From positions 32,612-96,611 of the forward strand of contig MU831927.1 of the NCBI GenBank assembly GCA_029204225.1: 64,000 bases of DNA, read 5' to 3'. A program made the position numbers and the translations under genes. The notes beneath the pieces were generated by a model. It was not told where the DNA came from, did not search any database, and saw nothing but the letters and a program-made list of their open reading frames with translations. Source of the DNA: Diphasiastrum complanatum (Eukaryota > Streptophyta > Lycopodiopsida > Lycopodiales > Lycopodiaceae). Within the stretch, counting starts at the first letter, position 1, and the number at the start of each line of letters is the position of its first letter. Below, one piece after another: positions 55,706 through 64,000 of this stretch.

Positions 55706-56770
55706 CATATAGGGAGTGTACACAGTACAACATCGCCATTGAAGAGAGCTTCGGGAGAAGTGTCTTCTAAGAGTTCGGGGTTTACGGCGGGTTGAAGACG
55801 GAAGGAGAAACACTGATGCAGAGAGTTTAGCACACAGAAGCTTGGTGAGCTTGAGATTGTGTGAGGATTCAGAGACAAGGGTTGTCGGCTGAATCAGAAT
55901 CTCAGCAAATGGAATTTTGAAATTCCAAAGCAGGCTATTTGGTGTTTGCAGTCAATGTGCATTCAATCGGATATCGTTTGACAAATGGATCGAAGCATCA
56001 GAGTTCTAGCAGTAGGGCGACCTCAAAGCTAGAGGATAGGCCTGTCAGAACAATGTGAATTGGAAGCCAAGAACAGATTTGTGTAAAAAACCCTAGTTTG
56101 GGATTTGGGAGCACAAAATCAGAGATTTCTCTCTATACTGATCCGTTTTGCAAGCTGTAAAAACTCAGAGGAGGGCGTCCTAGCAGTGCGAATCAGGTCT
56201 GTCTCCACAATGATCGACGGACAGGATTAATTACAATCTGGACCACAGAATTGAAATCCATTGTTGGATTTAATTGGAGTGGGCCCTAAAGGAGTGAAGT
56301 GCATTTTAGCCTTCAACTTCATTAAAAATTTTCAAAGTGAAAGTTGAGCTGGGTCCCTTCACAAGTGAAGAGTGAAGTTTTTTGAACGTGAAGAAACAAT
56401 TCAAAAACTAGAAAAGTCTCTATTTTTGGGTCCTTTGCCCGTTTTGACCCAAACGAAAGGCTATAATCTCCAAACGAAGGGCACCCGGACTGTACCTACA
56501 AGTACGGTACAGCAAAACAGAGTGATTGCAGTGGAGAAAGTGTTCGGAGTGCGCCAAAAGTGATTTCACCATTCCACTAGGCACGTTGTTGGGAGTTGAC
56601 GACTGAGTGCATTTCGAAAGGCGACGCCGATTTGGCTTTCAAATTGGTGGAAAAGCGGCAAGTGGTCTGGTAAGGGAAAAAGTTTAGGTCATTATTTTCA
56701 ACTTCTGACATCACCGTTGGCCTCGACATACCGTTTTTAGCCTACGGCAGAAGTTTCAAGCAGTTTTGCG
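55706..56770 (+). other. Inner copia leader
   Basis: About 1.07 kb between the primer site and gag. No conserved coding was seen. Confidence 0.65.
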
Positions 56771-58149
56771 ATGGCAAACATGGGAGAGTCCATTTTGAGT
56801 GAAAGTAGCAAATTGGATGGGATTTCCAACTATGCAGTGTGGAAATTCAAAATGAAAAACATACTGATGGAGAAAGACGTGTGGGAAGTCATCACAGGTG
56901 ATGAGAAAAGGCTGCCAAATGAAGCGGATATTAAAGTGTTCGACAAAAAGATGAGGAAAGCTTTGACCTTCATTAGCTTGTCAGTGAAGGATCACATCAT
57001 TACCCACATTTGTGCCGCTGTTACACCCAGACAGGCATGGGATGTGCTAAAGGAGTAGTTTGAGACATCAAATCTATCAAGAATCATGTTTCTGAAGTCA
57101 AAGTTTAATAGTGCCCGAATGGAACAAGGAGAGCACATTTAGACGTACATGACCAGAATCAAGACAATGAGGGATGAACTGCATTCTATTGGTGAGCGCA
57201 TACGTGATGTGGAGCTGGTGCACAATGCATTATGCGGCATTGCAGAACCCTATTAGATGTTTGTGAGCGGAATAGCATCAAGAGAAAGATTGCCAACCTT
57301 TGACGAGCTCACAGAAATCTTGATGCAGGAAGAGCAACGGCAAGAAATGGTGAAAGCTAGACGTCAAAATATTGACGATCAGGCGCTTGCGACACGCCAA
57401 AAACAAGGCAAGGGCAAGGGCCAGAAGAAGTCTAAACAACAATTTGCCAAGTCTGAGGAGGACGATGGATCTTCCAGTAAGACTAAGAAAAAAGGCAAGT
57501 GCTTCCATTGTGGTAAAAAGGGCCATTAAAAGAGTGAATGTCGCAAATTCCTGGCGGAACAAGGCAAAGAGAAACCAAAACAAGTAGGTAACCTTGTCGA
57601 TGAGGGTGAGATTGAGGACTCTAGCATCTTCATATCCGCATTGTCATCTAATCAAGATGATCAAGCATGGTATATTGACTCGGGAGCCACAAGACACATG
57701 ACAGGAAACAAGAATTGGTTCAGTAGCGTGAAAGTGTTGGATAATGGAACATCCGTTTCACAAGCAAATGGTGAGGTGTGCAAGATCAAGGGGATAGGCA
57801 CCATTTCGATCCAACTACCTGATGGCAAAAGCAGGATGATCAGGGAGGTACTTTACGTACCAGGTTTGAAAAAAAATCTACTTTCTGTTGGAGTCATTAC
57901 TGATCAAAAGTTGAAAGTAGAATTCGCCCATGATCATTGCTTCGTGAAGGATGTGAACCAAAAGTTCAAAGTTATTGCAGATGGAGTAAGGGAGCCCAAT
58001 ACAAAATTGCACAGGTTGAATGCTACAATCAAGGGGAACATGGACTTGTATCGTCCATTCCATCGCAAACTGAGTTGTGGCATAAGAGGCTTGGTCACTT
58101 GAACTTAGGAAGCCTCAGTTTGATGATAAAATTGGAGATGGTAACATGA
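56771..58149 (+). pseudogene. Inner copia gag, zinc knuckle, protease and pre-integrase
   Basis: Starts MANMGESILSESSKLDG with the gag block AVWKFKMKNILMEKDVWEVI. The frame then continues through stops at 57056, 57140, 57254 (all TAG) and 57527 (TAA, inside the CCHC knuckle CFHCGKKGH...KSEC). The protease is intact locally (WYIDSGATRHMTGN, active-site D-S-G). Pre-integrase (LPDGKSRMIREVLYVPGLKK) runs into a frameshift near 58000-58070, and the GAG-pre-integrase histidine block (ELWHKRLGHLNLGSL) follows in the next frame, ending at a TGA (58147). Confidence 0.88.
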
Positions 58150-60132
58150 TTGCCTATCATAGAAGATCACTTGAAATCGATGTGCGAATCTTGTGTATAT
58201 GGGAAGCAACATCGAGAGAAGCTCAATAAAGGGAGTGTTGCAAGAGCAAAGAACATCCTAGATTTAATCCACACAGATTTATGCGGGCCTATGAGGACCA
58301 TGTCTTTAGGTAAAGCCTTCTATTTCATGACCTTTATTGATGATATGTCACGTAAGACGTGGATCTACTTCTTGAAGAAGAAATCAGATGCATTTGACAA
58401 CTTCAAGAGCTTCAAAGCATTGGTCGAAAATCAGACAGGTAGGAAGATCAAAGTTCTAAGATCAGATAGTGGAGGTGAGTACAAGTCTAATGACTTCAAT
58501 GATCTTTGTGATCAATGTGGGATTAAAAGACAATTTACGCAAGCTCATACTCCTACTCTTAATGGTGTAGCTGATCACAAGAATCGTACGATTGTGGAAA
58601 GTGCCAAATCTATGCTAGTTGAGATGAAACTACCAAAAGATTTTTGGTCAGAAGCATGCAGTACGACAGTCAATCTTCAAAATAGAAGTCCTACCATTGC
58701 CATACCAAAGATAACACATGAGGAAGCATTCACAAAGAAGAAGCCAAAGGTGAACCACTTGAGAATCTTTGGATGTAAGGCCTTTGTACACAATTCTAAG
58801 GAAGAGAGACGTAAACTTGATGTGAGAGCTATCAAGTGCACATTCCTAGGATATAGATGTTCTGATCCAGTGGAGATCCATATAAGCCATGATGTTATCT
58901 TTGATGAATCCAAGATGTATGAAGACGAGGATGCTGAGAAGATAGACACATCTAGTGGGAAAGATGGTATAGTGAGGATACCACCTGATGATGCTCCATT
59001 CATTGACCTTCCGAGTGATGAACATGAGGATACATCTCAAGATACTACTACTCCACCTCAAGAGACAGGTTGGAGAGGTAGGGACAAACCTTTTGGTGCA
59101 AGAAGGATTGAAGTTGCAGGTGACAAACGCAAGGAGAAGGATGTACCGTGGGATACATTTTCACCTAGAAATCGATCACCTGACAGGAAGCTCCCTAAGT
59201 GGTTTGAGAGATTGTTGGAGAGCCGCGACATGGATGACTTTCCAGGATCATCTAACCACGGAGAGCTACGAAGATCAACAAGAGAGAAGACTCAACCTAA
59301 AAGGTATGAAGCAAATTATGCTCTCTTATCTAGCATTATTCAAAGAAAAGAACCTTCGACTTATGGTGAAGCGAAGGATGATGACATCTGGGTCAAGGCC
59401 ATGGGAGAGGAGATGGAGTCAATTGCTAAGCATAGCACATGGGACTTAGTAGAACCACCAGTTGGCAAGAAACCCATTGGTTGCAAATGGGTATACAAGA
59501 CTAAGTACCATGCAGATGGAAGTATAGCAAAGCACAAGGCAAGATTGGTGATCAAAGGGTACGCACAAAGCAAAGGCATCGACTATGAGGAGACCTTTGG
59601 ATCAGTTTGTAAGTGGAATACTCTATGTCTACTTGTTGCTTTAGCTTCACATTTTGGTTGGCCTTTGCATCAGATGGATGTGAAATCTGCTTTTCTAAAT
59701 AGTGAGTTAGAAGAAGAAGTGTTCATGGATCAACCTGAAGGCTTTGTAACGAAGGGACAGGAAAATAAATTATGTCGCTTGAAGAAAGCGCTTTATGGTC
59801 TTAAACAAGCACCACGTGCGTGGTATAGCAGGACTGATGCCTACTTTCGTTCAAAGGGGATGGTGAGAACACATTCTGATCCAAATCTGTATGTCTTATG
59901 CTTTGATGGTATGGTTGCTTTGATTGCTCTTTATGTTGATGACTTGATTATTACGGGAAATAATCAAGAGATGATAGAGATGATAAAGAAAGACCTCATG
60001 GAACAATTCGAGATGACAAATCTCAGCCTGATGCATTACTGCCTTGGAGTAGAGGTGTGGCAAAAAGGACACGAAGTGGGTTTAACACAGGTTAAATATG
60101 TCAAAGAGTTGATGCACAGATTTAGGTTGTAG
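58150..60132 (+). CDS. Inner copia integrase and reverse transcriptase
   Basis: A 660-codon open stretch of the polyprotein; the first ATG is not a true start. Integrase: the zinc-binding end (CESCVYGKQHR), FMTFIDDMSRKTW (D), VLRSDSGGEYKSNDF (D) and the region around TPTLNGVADHKNRT, where the usual catalytic glutamate (GVAERKNRT) reads aspartate. RT: VGKKPIGCKWVYKTKYHADG, MDVKSAFLNSELEEEV, ALYGLKQAPRAWY and the catalytic ALYVDDLIITGNN. It ends at a TAG (60130-60132) in the RT-RNase H connection. Confidence 0.9.
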   Translation: MPIIEDHLKSMCESCVYGKQHREKLNKGSVARAKNILDLIHTDLCGPMRTMSLGKAFYFMTFIDDMSRKTWIYFLKKKSDAFDNFKSFKALVENQTGRKIKVLRSDSGGEYKSNDFNDLCDQCGIKRQFTQAHTPTLNGVADHKNRTIVESAKSMLVEMKLPKDFWSEACSTTVNLQNRSPTIAIPKITHEEAFTKKKPKVNHLRIFGCKAFVHNSKEERRKLDVRAIKCTFLGYRCSDPVEIHISHDVIFDESKMYEDEDAEKIDTSSGKDGIVRIPPDDAPFIDLPSDEHEDTSQDTTTPPQETGWRGRDKPFGARRIEVAGDKRKEKDVPWDTFSPRNRSPDRKLPKWFERLLESRDMDDFPGSSNHGELRRSTREKTQPKRYEANYALLSSIIQRKEPSTYGEAKDDDIWVKAMGEEMESIAKHSTWDLVEPPVGKKPIGCKWVYKTKYHADGSIAKHKARLVIKGYAQSKGIDYEETFGSVCKWNTLCLLVALASHFGWPLHQMDVKSAFLNSELEEEVFMDQPEGFVTKGQENKLCRLKKALYGLKQAPRAWYSRTDAYFRSKGMVRTHSDPNLYVLCFDGMVALIALYVDDLIITGNNQEMIEMIKKDLMEQFEMTNLSLMHYCLGVEVWQKGHEVGLTQVKYVKELMHRFRL

Positions 60133-60881
60133 GATTGCAAACCAGTAAATACTCCTATTGAGCCAGGTAAAAAGCTTTCTAAGCTTGATGAGTCACAGTC
60201 ATTTGATGCCACGCTGTATAGACAATTAGTAGGGAGCTTGATTTACCTTACCACAACTAGACTAGATATATGCTATGCTGTTGGCATTGTAAGTCAGTTT
60301 ATGGAAGCACCTACGGAAACGCATTGGAAGGCAGCTAAACGCATTTTGCGTTATGTGAAAGCACTTCAGAGTATGGCTTGATTTACAGGAAGCATGATGG
60401 TTTACCTGAGTTGCGTGGCTATGTGGATGCGGATTGGGGAGGTGACTATGATGATCGTAGATCTACCACAGGGTATGTATTCCAGTTTTGTGGTAGTTGC
60501 TTTTCCTGGTCTAGTAAGAAGCAAAGTACAATTGCTCTTTCCACCACAGAAGCAGAGTATAAGCCAATGTGTAGTGCAGCATAGGAAGCTATATGGTTGA
60601 GACAAATCTTGGAAGAAGTTGGCATGAAACAAAAGAATCCCACAACTTTACATAGCGACAGTCAGAGTGGCATTCAGCTAGCAAAGAATCCAGTGTTCCA
60701 TGCGAGAACTAAACACATTGAGATTCAGTATCACTTTATACATGAGAGACTGCTGAGTCGTGAAATTCATTTTGTTCATTGTAGCACAGAAGAACAACTA
60801 GCTGATATTTTCACTAAGCCACTTGCTGGAGAAAAGTTTGATAAGTTTAGATCAAAGCTTTCTGTACTTAAAGTTTGTTGA
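60133..60881 (+). pseudogene. Inner copia RNase H
   Basis: Continues past the TAG: DCKPVNTPIEPGKK, then a frameshift near 60365. RNase H follows: YVDADWGGDYDDRRSTTGYV, WSSKKQSTIALSTTEAEY, a TAG at 60582, then HSDSQSGIQLAKNPVFHART and ADIFTKPLAGEKFDKFRSKL, ending TGA at 60879-60881. Confidence 0.88.
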
Positions 60882-60925
60882 CTTTAAAACTATGTATATG
60901 ACTGTATAAAAAGTAGACTCTACTT

Positions 60926-60937
60926 TAAGGGAGAGAG
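60926..60937 (+). other. Inner copia polypurine tract
   Basis: aagggagagag directly before the 3' LTR. Confidence 0.85.
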
Positions 60938-61207
60938 TTAGAATTAAAGTAGATTCATTGTGTTACTGTACTATGGGTCCTATCAGTGGATAAGGATCAG
61001 TTGGCTTCGCCACGAGGCAAGTCGACGGGACACACGTCCTGTCAACGGCAACCTGGGTCATGCATGGGTTGCCTGAGTGAACAAGTATATGTACAATGTA
61101 ATTTCATTTTGAGAAATACAGTTTCTATGTGAGCTTGCCGTGGAGAGTGTTTTATGTCTGTGTTACTGTATAGCATGATCTGTGTTCCTGTGCATAGCAA
61201 ATTCTAA
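60938..61207 (+). repeat. Inner copia 3' LTR
   Basis: Starts TTAGAATT and ends AATTCTAA, a perfect 8-bp inverted repeat. The TSD GTGAG follows at 61208. Confidence 0.92.
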
Positions 61208-62640
61208 GTGAGGATCAGTCCTCACAAGCTGTAACATCCAGTGGCAAGAAGAAGCTGTCAAAGATCGTGTTTTTTCTTTGACAAGAAAGGACACTATGCA
61301 TCAAACTGTTTCAAGAAGAAGAACCAATCTAAGCAAGCTAACCTTACTAATGAGGATGAGTGTGAGGGTGTAGAGAGTGAACGAGAGGATTCACTAATGA
61401 TGTCCACTTTTTCATCTTTTCCTTTTCAGAATGAAGAAGTCTGGTGGATAGATAGTGGGGCTAGTTCCCATATGTCTAGTTCTAGGAACTCTTTCACTAA
61501 TCTCATGCCATATCTAGGTGCAAAAAGATCAATCTGTACTGCTAATGATGTTGAGTGTAGGATTGAAGGAATAGGAAGCATTCCATTGCATGCATCATCA
61601 TCAAAATCTTTTTGCTTACATAATGTACTGTGTATACCTAGATTGACCAAGAATCTCATTAGTGTAGGACAGTTGTTTGATAGTGGATTGGATGTCAAGT
61701 TTCAAGTTGACAAGTGTATAATCTCAAGAGAAAATGAAGTTATTGCTAGAGGATCTAGAATTGGTAAGTTGTACAAACTAGATTCTAGGGAGAGTGCTAA
61801 CATTTCAGATATTGCTTACGAGACCAAGGTTCTACAAGAGGATATGTGGCGCAAGAGATTGGGTCATCCCAATTTCAAAGCCATGCAATCCATGGTCAAA
61901 GAAGACATTGTCAAAGGAGCTTCTACCTTGTGAAGCTTGTGTGCTGGCAAAGTCACACAGAAGGCCTTTTCCTAGATCAAGTATCAAGACAAAGCAACCA
62001 TTTGAACTTGTACACTCTGATGTTCATTTCTCATCAGCTAAGAGCAAAGGAGGAGCCAACTGCTTTGTCTCTTTTGTAAATGATTATACAAGATATTTTT
62101 GGATCTATATGTTGTCTTCAAAAGCCATGGTTTATGATGTTTTTCTTACTTTCAAAGCTTATGTAGAGAAGCAGTTTCCTTTCAAGTTAAAAGCTTTAAG
62201 AAGTGATAGTGGAGGAGAGTACACTTCCAATAAGTTTAAAGACTTTTGTGAGAGAGAGGGTATTCAAAGAGAGTTTTCTTGTTCATATACTCCTCAGCAA
62301 AATGGAGTTGCTGAAAGGAAAAATAGAACTTTGTGTGAATGTGCAAAAGCCATTAGGCTAGAAGCTTCTCTGCCTAAAGAATTTGGGGAGAGGCAGTTGC
62401 ATGTGCAAACTATCTTTGTAATAGGCTTCCAAATCTTGCAATAGGATGAAAGACATCATTTGAGATGTTGTATAAGAAAAAGCCTAAGGTAGATCATCTT
62501 AGGATTTTTGGCTGTGTATGCTTTGTGCATGTGCATCTAGAAACTAGGAAGAAGGAAGATCCTAGTGCAGTAAAAGGAATTTTTGTAGGATATGCATCCA
62601 CTAAAAAAATATACAAGATTTATTTGCCTTCTCAGTGACA
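61208..62640 (+). pseudogene. Outer copia: zinc knuckle, protease and integrase
   Basis: Resumes the interrupted gag (DQSSQAVTSS). A +1 frameshift near 61260 leads to a zinc knuckle whose second cysteine is lost (CFFFDKKGHYASNC). The protease shows WWIDSGASSHMSSS. Pre-integrase (LTKNLISVGQLFDSG, MWRKRLGHPNFKA) is followed by a frameshift near 61920 and the integrase: LVHSDVHFSSAKSKGG, FVNDYTRYFWIY (D), ALRSDSGGEYTSNKF (D), YTPQQNGVAERKNRT (E). Further shifts lie near 62400-62640. Confidence 0.87.
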
Positions 62641-64000
62641 AGAATGTTGTTAGTAGAGATGTGATCTTCCATGAAGATCAAAAGTTTAACTTGGATGATG
62701 CACAGATCAAGGAGACTCATGCAAGATCAATCATCAATCTTGATGTTGTTCAAGAAGAGGTGAGGCCGAGGCTTGAGGAGGAGCAAACTCAAGCTACCAC
62801 ACCAAGAAGATCTACACGAGCAAGATCTGAGCCAAGGAGGCTCACATATGATGAAGAAGGAAGGCAAGTGAAAGGTGAAACTTCCTATCATGCACTTTTT
62901 ATTTCAGATGAAGAGCCTAAGGATGTCCAAGAAGCTTTTCAATCCAAGGAGTGGGTTGAAGCAATGACCCAAGAATTTCAAGCCTTGATATCAAATAACA
63001 CATGGGAGCTTGTGGAGCCACCAAACAACACGCATGTGATTGGATGTAAGTGGGTATTCAGAATCAAGTATAATCATGATGGATCAATCAATAAGTATAA
63101 AGCAAGACTTTGTGCCAAAGGCTACTCACAGATCAAAGGTCTTGACTATGAAGACACCTTTGCACCAGTTGCAAAGATGGTAACAATTCGAATACTCATC
63201 TCTCTTGCATGTTTTCACAATGGAGTATGTTCCAGCTTGATGTTTCTAATGCATTTCTCAATGGTTACTTTGAGGAGGAGATTTATATAGTGCAGCCTCC
63301 AAGTTTTGTGAAGGAAGGTGATGAACCAAAAGTTTGTCTTTTGTTCAAAAGTCTGTATGGACTGAAACAGGCACCAAGGTCTTGGTATGCAAGGCTCAAT
63401 TCCTATCTCATATCACTCGGATTTTGTCTAAGTGAATATGACCCTTCTCTGTATTATAAGTTTGTAAATAGCTTTGTAATTGTTCTTCTCATCTATGTAG
63501 ATGATATCAGTCTTTGTGTAAACAATGAGAAGTTAGTTGAATAAACTAAGCATGCACTTGGTACTGAGTTTAAGATGCAGGACTTAGGAGTTCTTCACTA
63601 TATTCTAGGCCTTGAAATAGATTTTTGAAAAGGTCATGCATTTATAAGCCAAAGTGGATATGCACTTTCCATGCTCAGAAAATTCCATATGGAAAACTGT
63701 AAAGGCATAGATACACCTATGGAGCACACTGTAGAATTTCCTATTAAAGATGATGAAAAAATCCTTTGAGGACATCACTCTTTATAGGAGTCTTATTGGC
63801 TCACTTATTTGGTTAACAGTGACTAGGCTTGATCTAAGATTTTGTGTTCATAAGCTAAGTCAACACATACAGGATCCAAAGTTATATCATTGGAAGTTGG
63901 CTAAAAGAGTCTTGAGGTATATATCTTCTACCTTGGATCATGGACTATTCTATGAAGGAGAAGATCTGACTTTGACTGCTTTTTCATATTCAGATTTTGC
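62592..64000 (+). pseudogene. Outer copia: reverse transcriptase and start of RNase H, runs off the window
   Basis: A linker with RRSTRARSEPRRL leads to RT: NTHVIGCKWVFRIKYNHDG, KARLCAKGYSQIKGLDYEDTF, then a frameshift near 63210, LDVSNAFLNGYFEEEIY, SLYGLKQAPRSWYAR and the catalytic LLIYVDDISLCV. A TAA at 63542, a TGA at 63626 and a further frameshift near 63770 interrupt it. The sequence reaches the RNase H region (TLDHGLFYEGEDLTLTAFSY) at the window edge. The 3' LTR is not in the window. Confidence 0.88.

Larger units (their letters stand above)
55418..61207 (+). mobile_element. Inner copia element, complete structure, decayed coding
   Basis: A 5.79-kb element inserted in the gag of the outer copia with TSD GTGAG (55413-55417 and 61208-61212). 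5' LTR 55418-55691, primer site 55694, gag-pol 56771-60881, polypurine tract 60926-60937, 3' LTR 60938-61207. By eye the LTRs differ at about 15 of 250 aligned positions (about 6%), so the insertion is old. Confidence 0.92.

Overview
This window is nuclear DNA of a land plant with a large, repeat-rich genome. The evidence is spliced GT-AG genes, plant-type Ty1/copia and chromodomain Ty3/gypsy elements with tRNA-iMet primer sites (TGGTATCAGAGC), LINEs and hAT-like (DUF659) transposons. The huge transposon-packed introns suggest a fern, gymnosperm or similar large-genome plant, but the sequence alone does not fix the species. Only one host gene is recognisable.

The host gene is the 3' part of a phosphatidylinositol 4-kinase beta gene (PI4KB-type, + strand). 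Fifteen exons between 13183 and 45375 join in frame (2019 nt, 672 codons plus TAG), all with GT-AG introns, and carry the complete kinase core (DRHNGN and DFG motifs). The 5' exons are not in the window, so the intron before 13183 is at least 13 kb long or the 5' part is missing. The other introns range from about 135 bp to 16.7 kb.

Region by region: 1-9880 is a nest of decayed LTR elements. Two + strand copia fragments are followed by a 4.5-kb RT-less chromovirus (3898-8405, TSD GTGAG) inserted in a copia LTR, then by a minus-strand copia relic. 9881-13182 has simple repeats, a 109-bp tandem duplication and a DUF659 relic. Intron C-D (13920-19256) holds a head-to-tail array of three minus-strand LINE pieces. 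Intron D-E (19912-36584) holds a palindromic MITE-like repeat and a hAT/DUF659 element. The transposase gene (22700-25482) of that element is broken, and its 3' half carries three more head-to-tail LINEs (25850-33275) and a 362-bp tandem repeat. 36585-45375 has the remaining kinase exons. 45376-49900 is gene-poor. 50087-51766 is another minus-strand copia relic. From about 53.3 kb to the end is a copia element (5' LTR, PBS, gag, pol running off the window) split by a second, complete but decayed copia (55418-61207).

The most unusual system is the LINE family. Every one of the six copies has its 5' end against a (TC)n tract (in one case only a short TC-rich remnant), and the 3' ends finish in (TC)n just after a hairpin whose stem covaries between copies. 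Elements have therefore landed repeatedly in each other's microsatellite tails and built head-to-tail arrays. One copy (25850-30609) has uninterrupted ORF1 and ORF2 and a tail of about 161 TC units.
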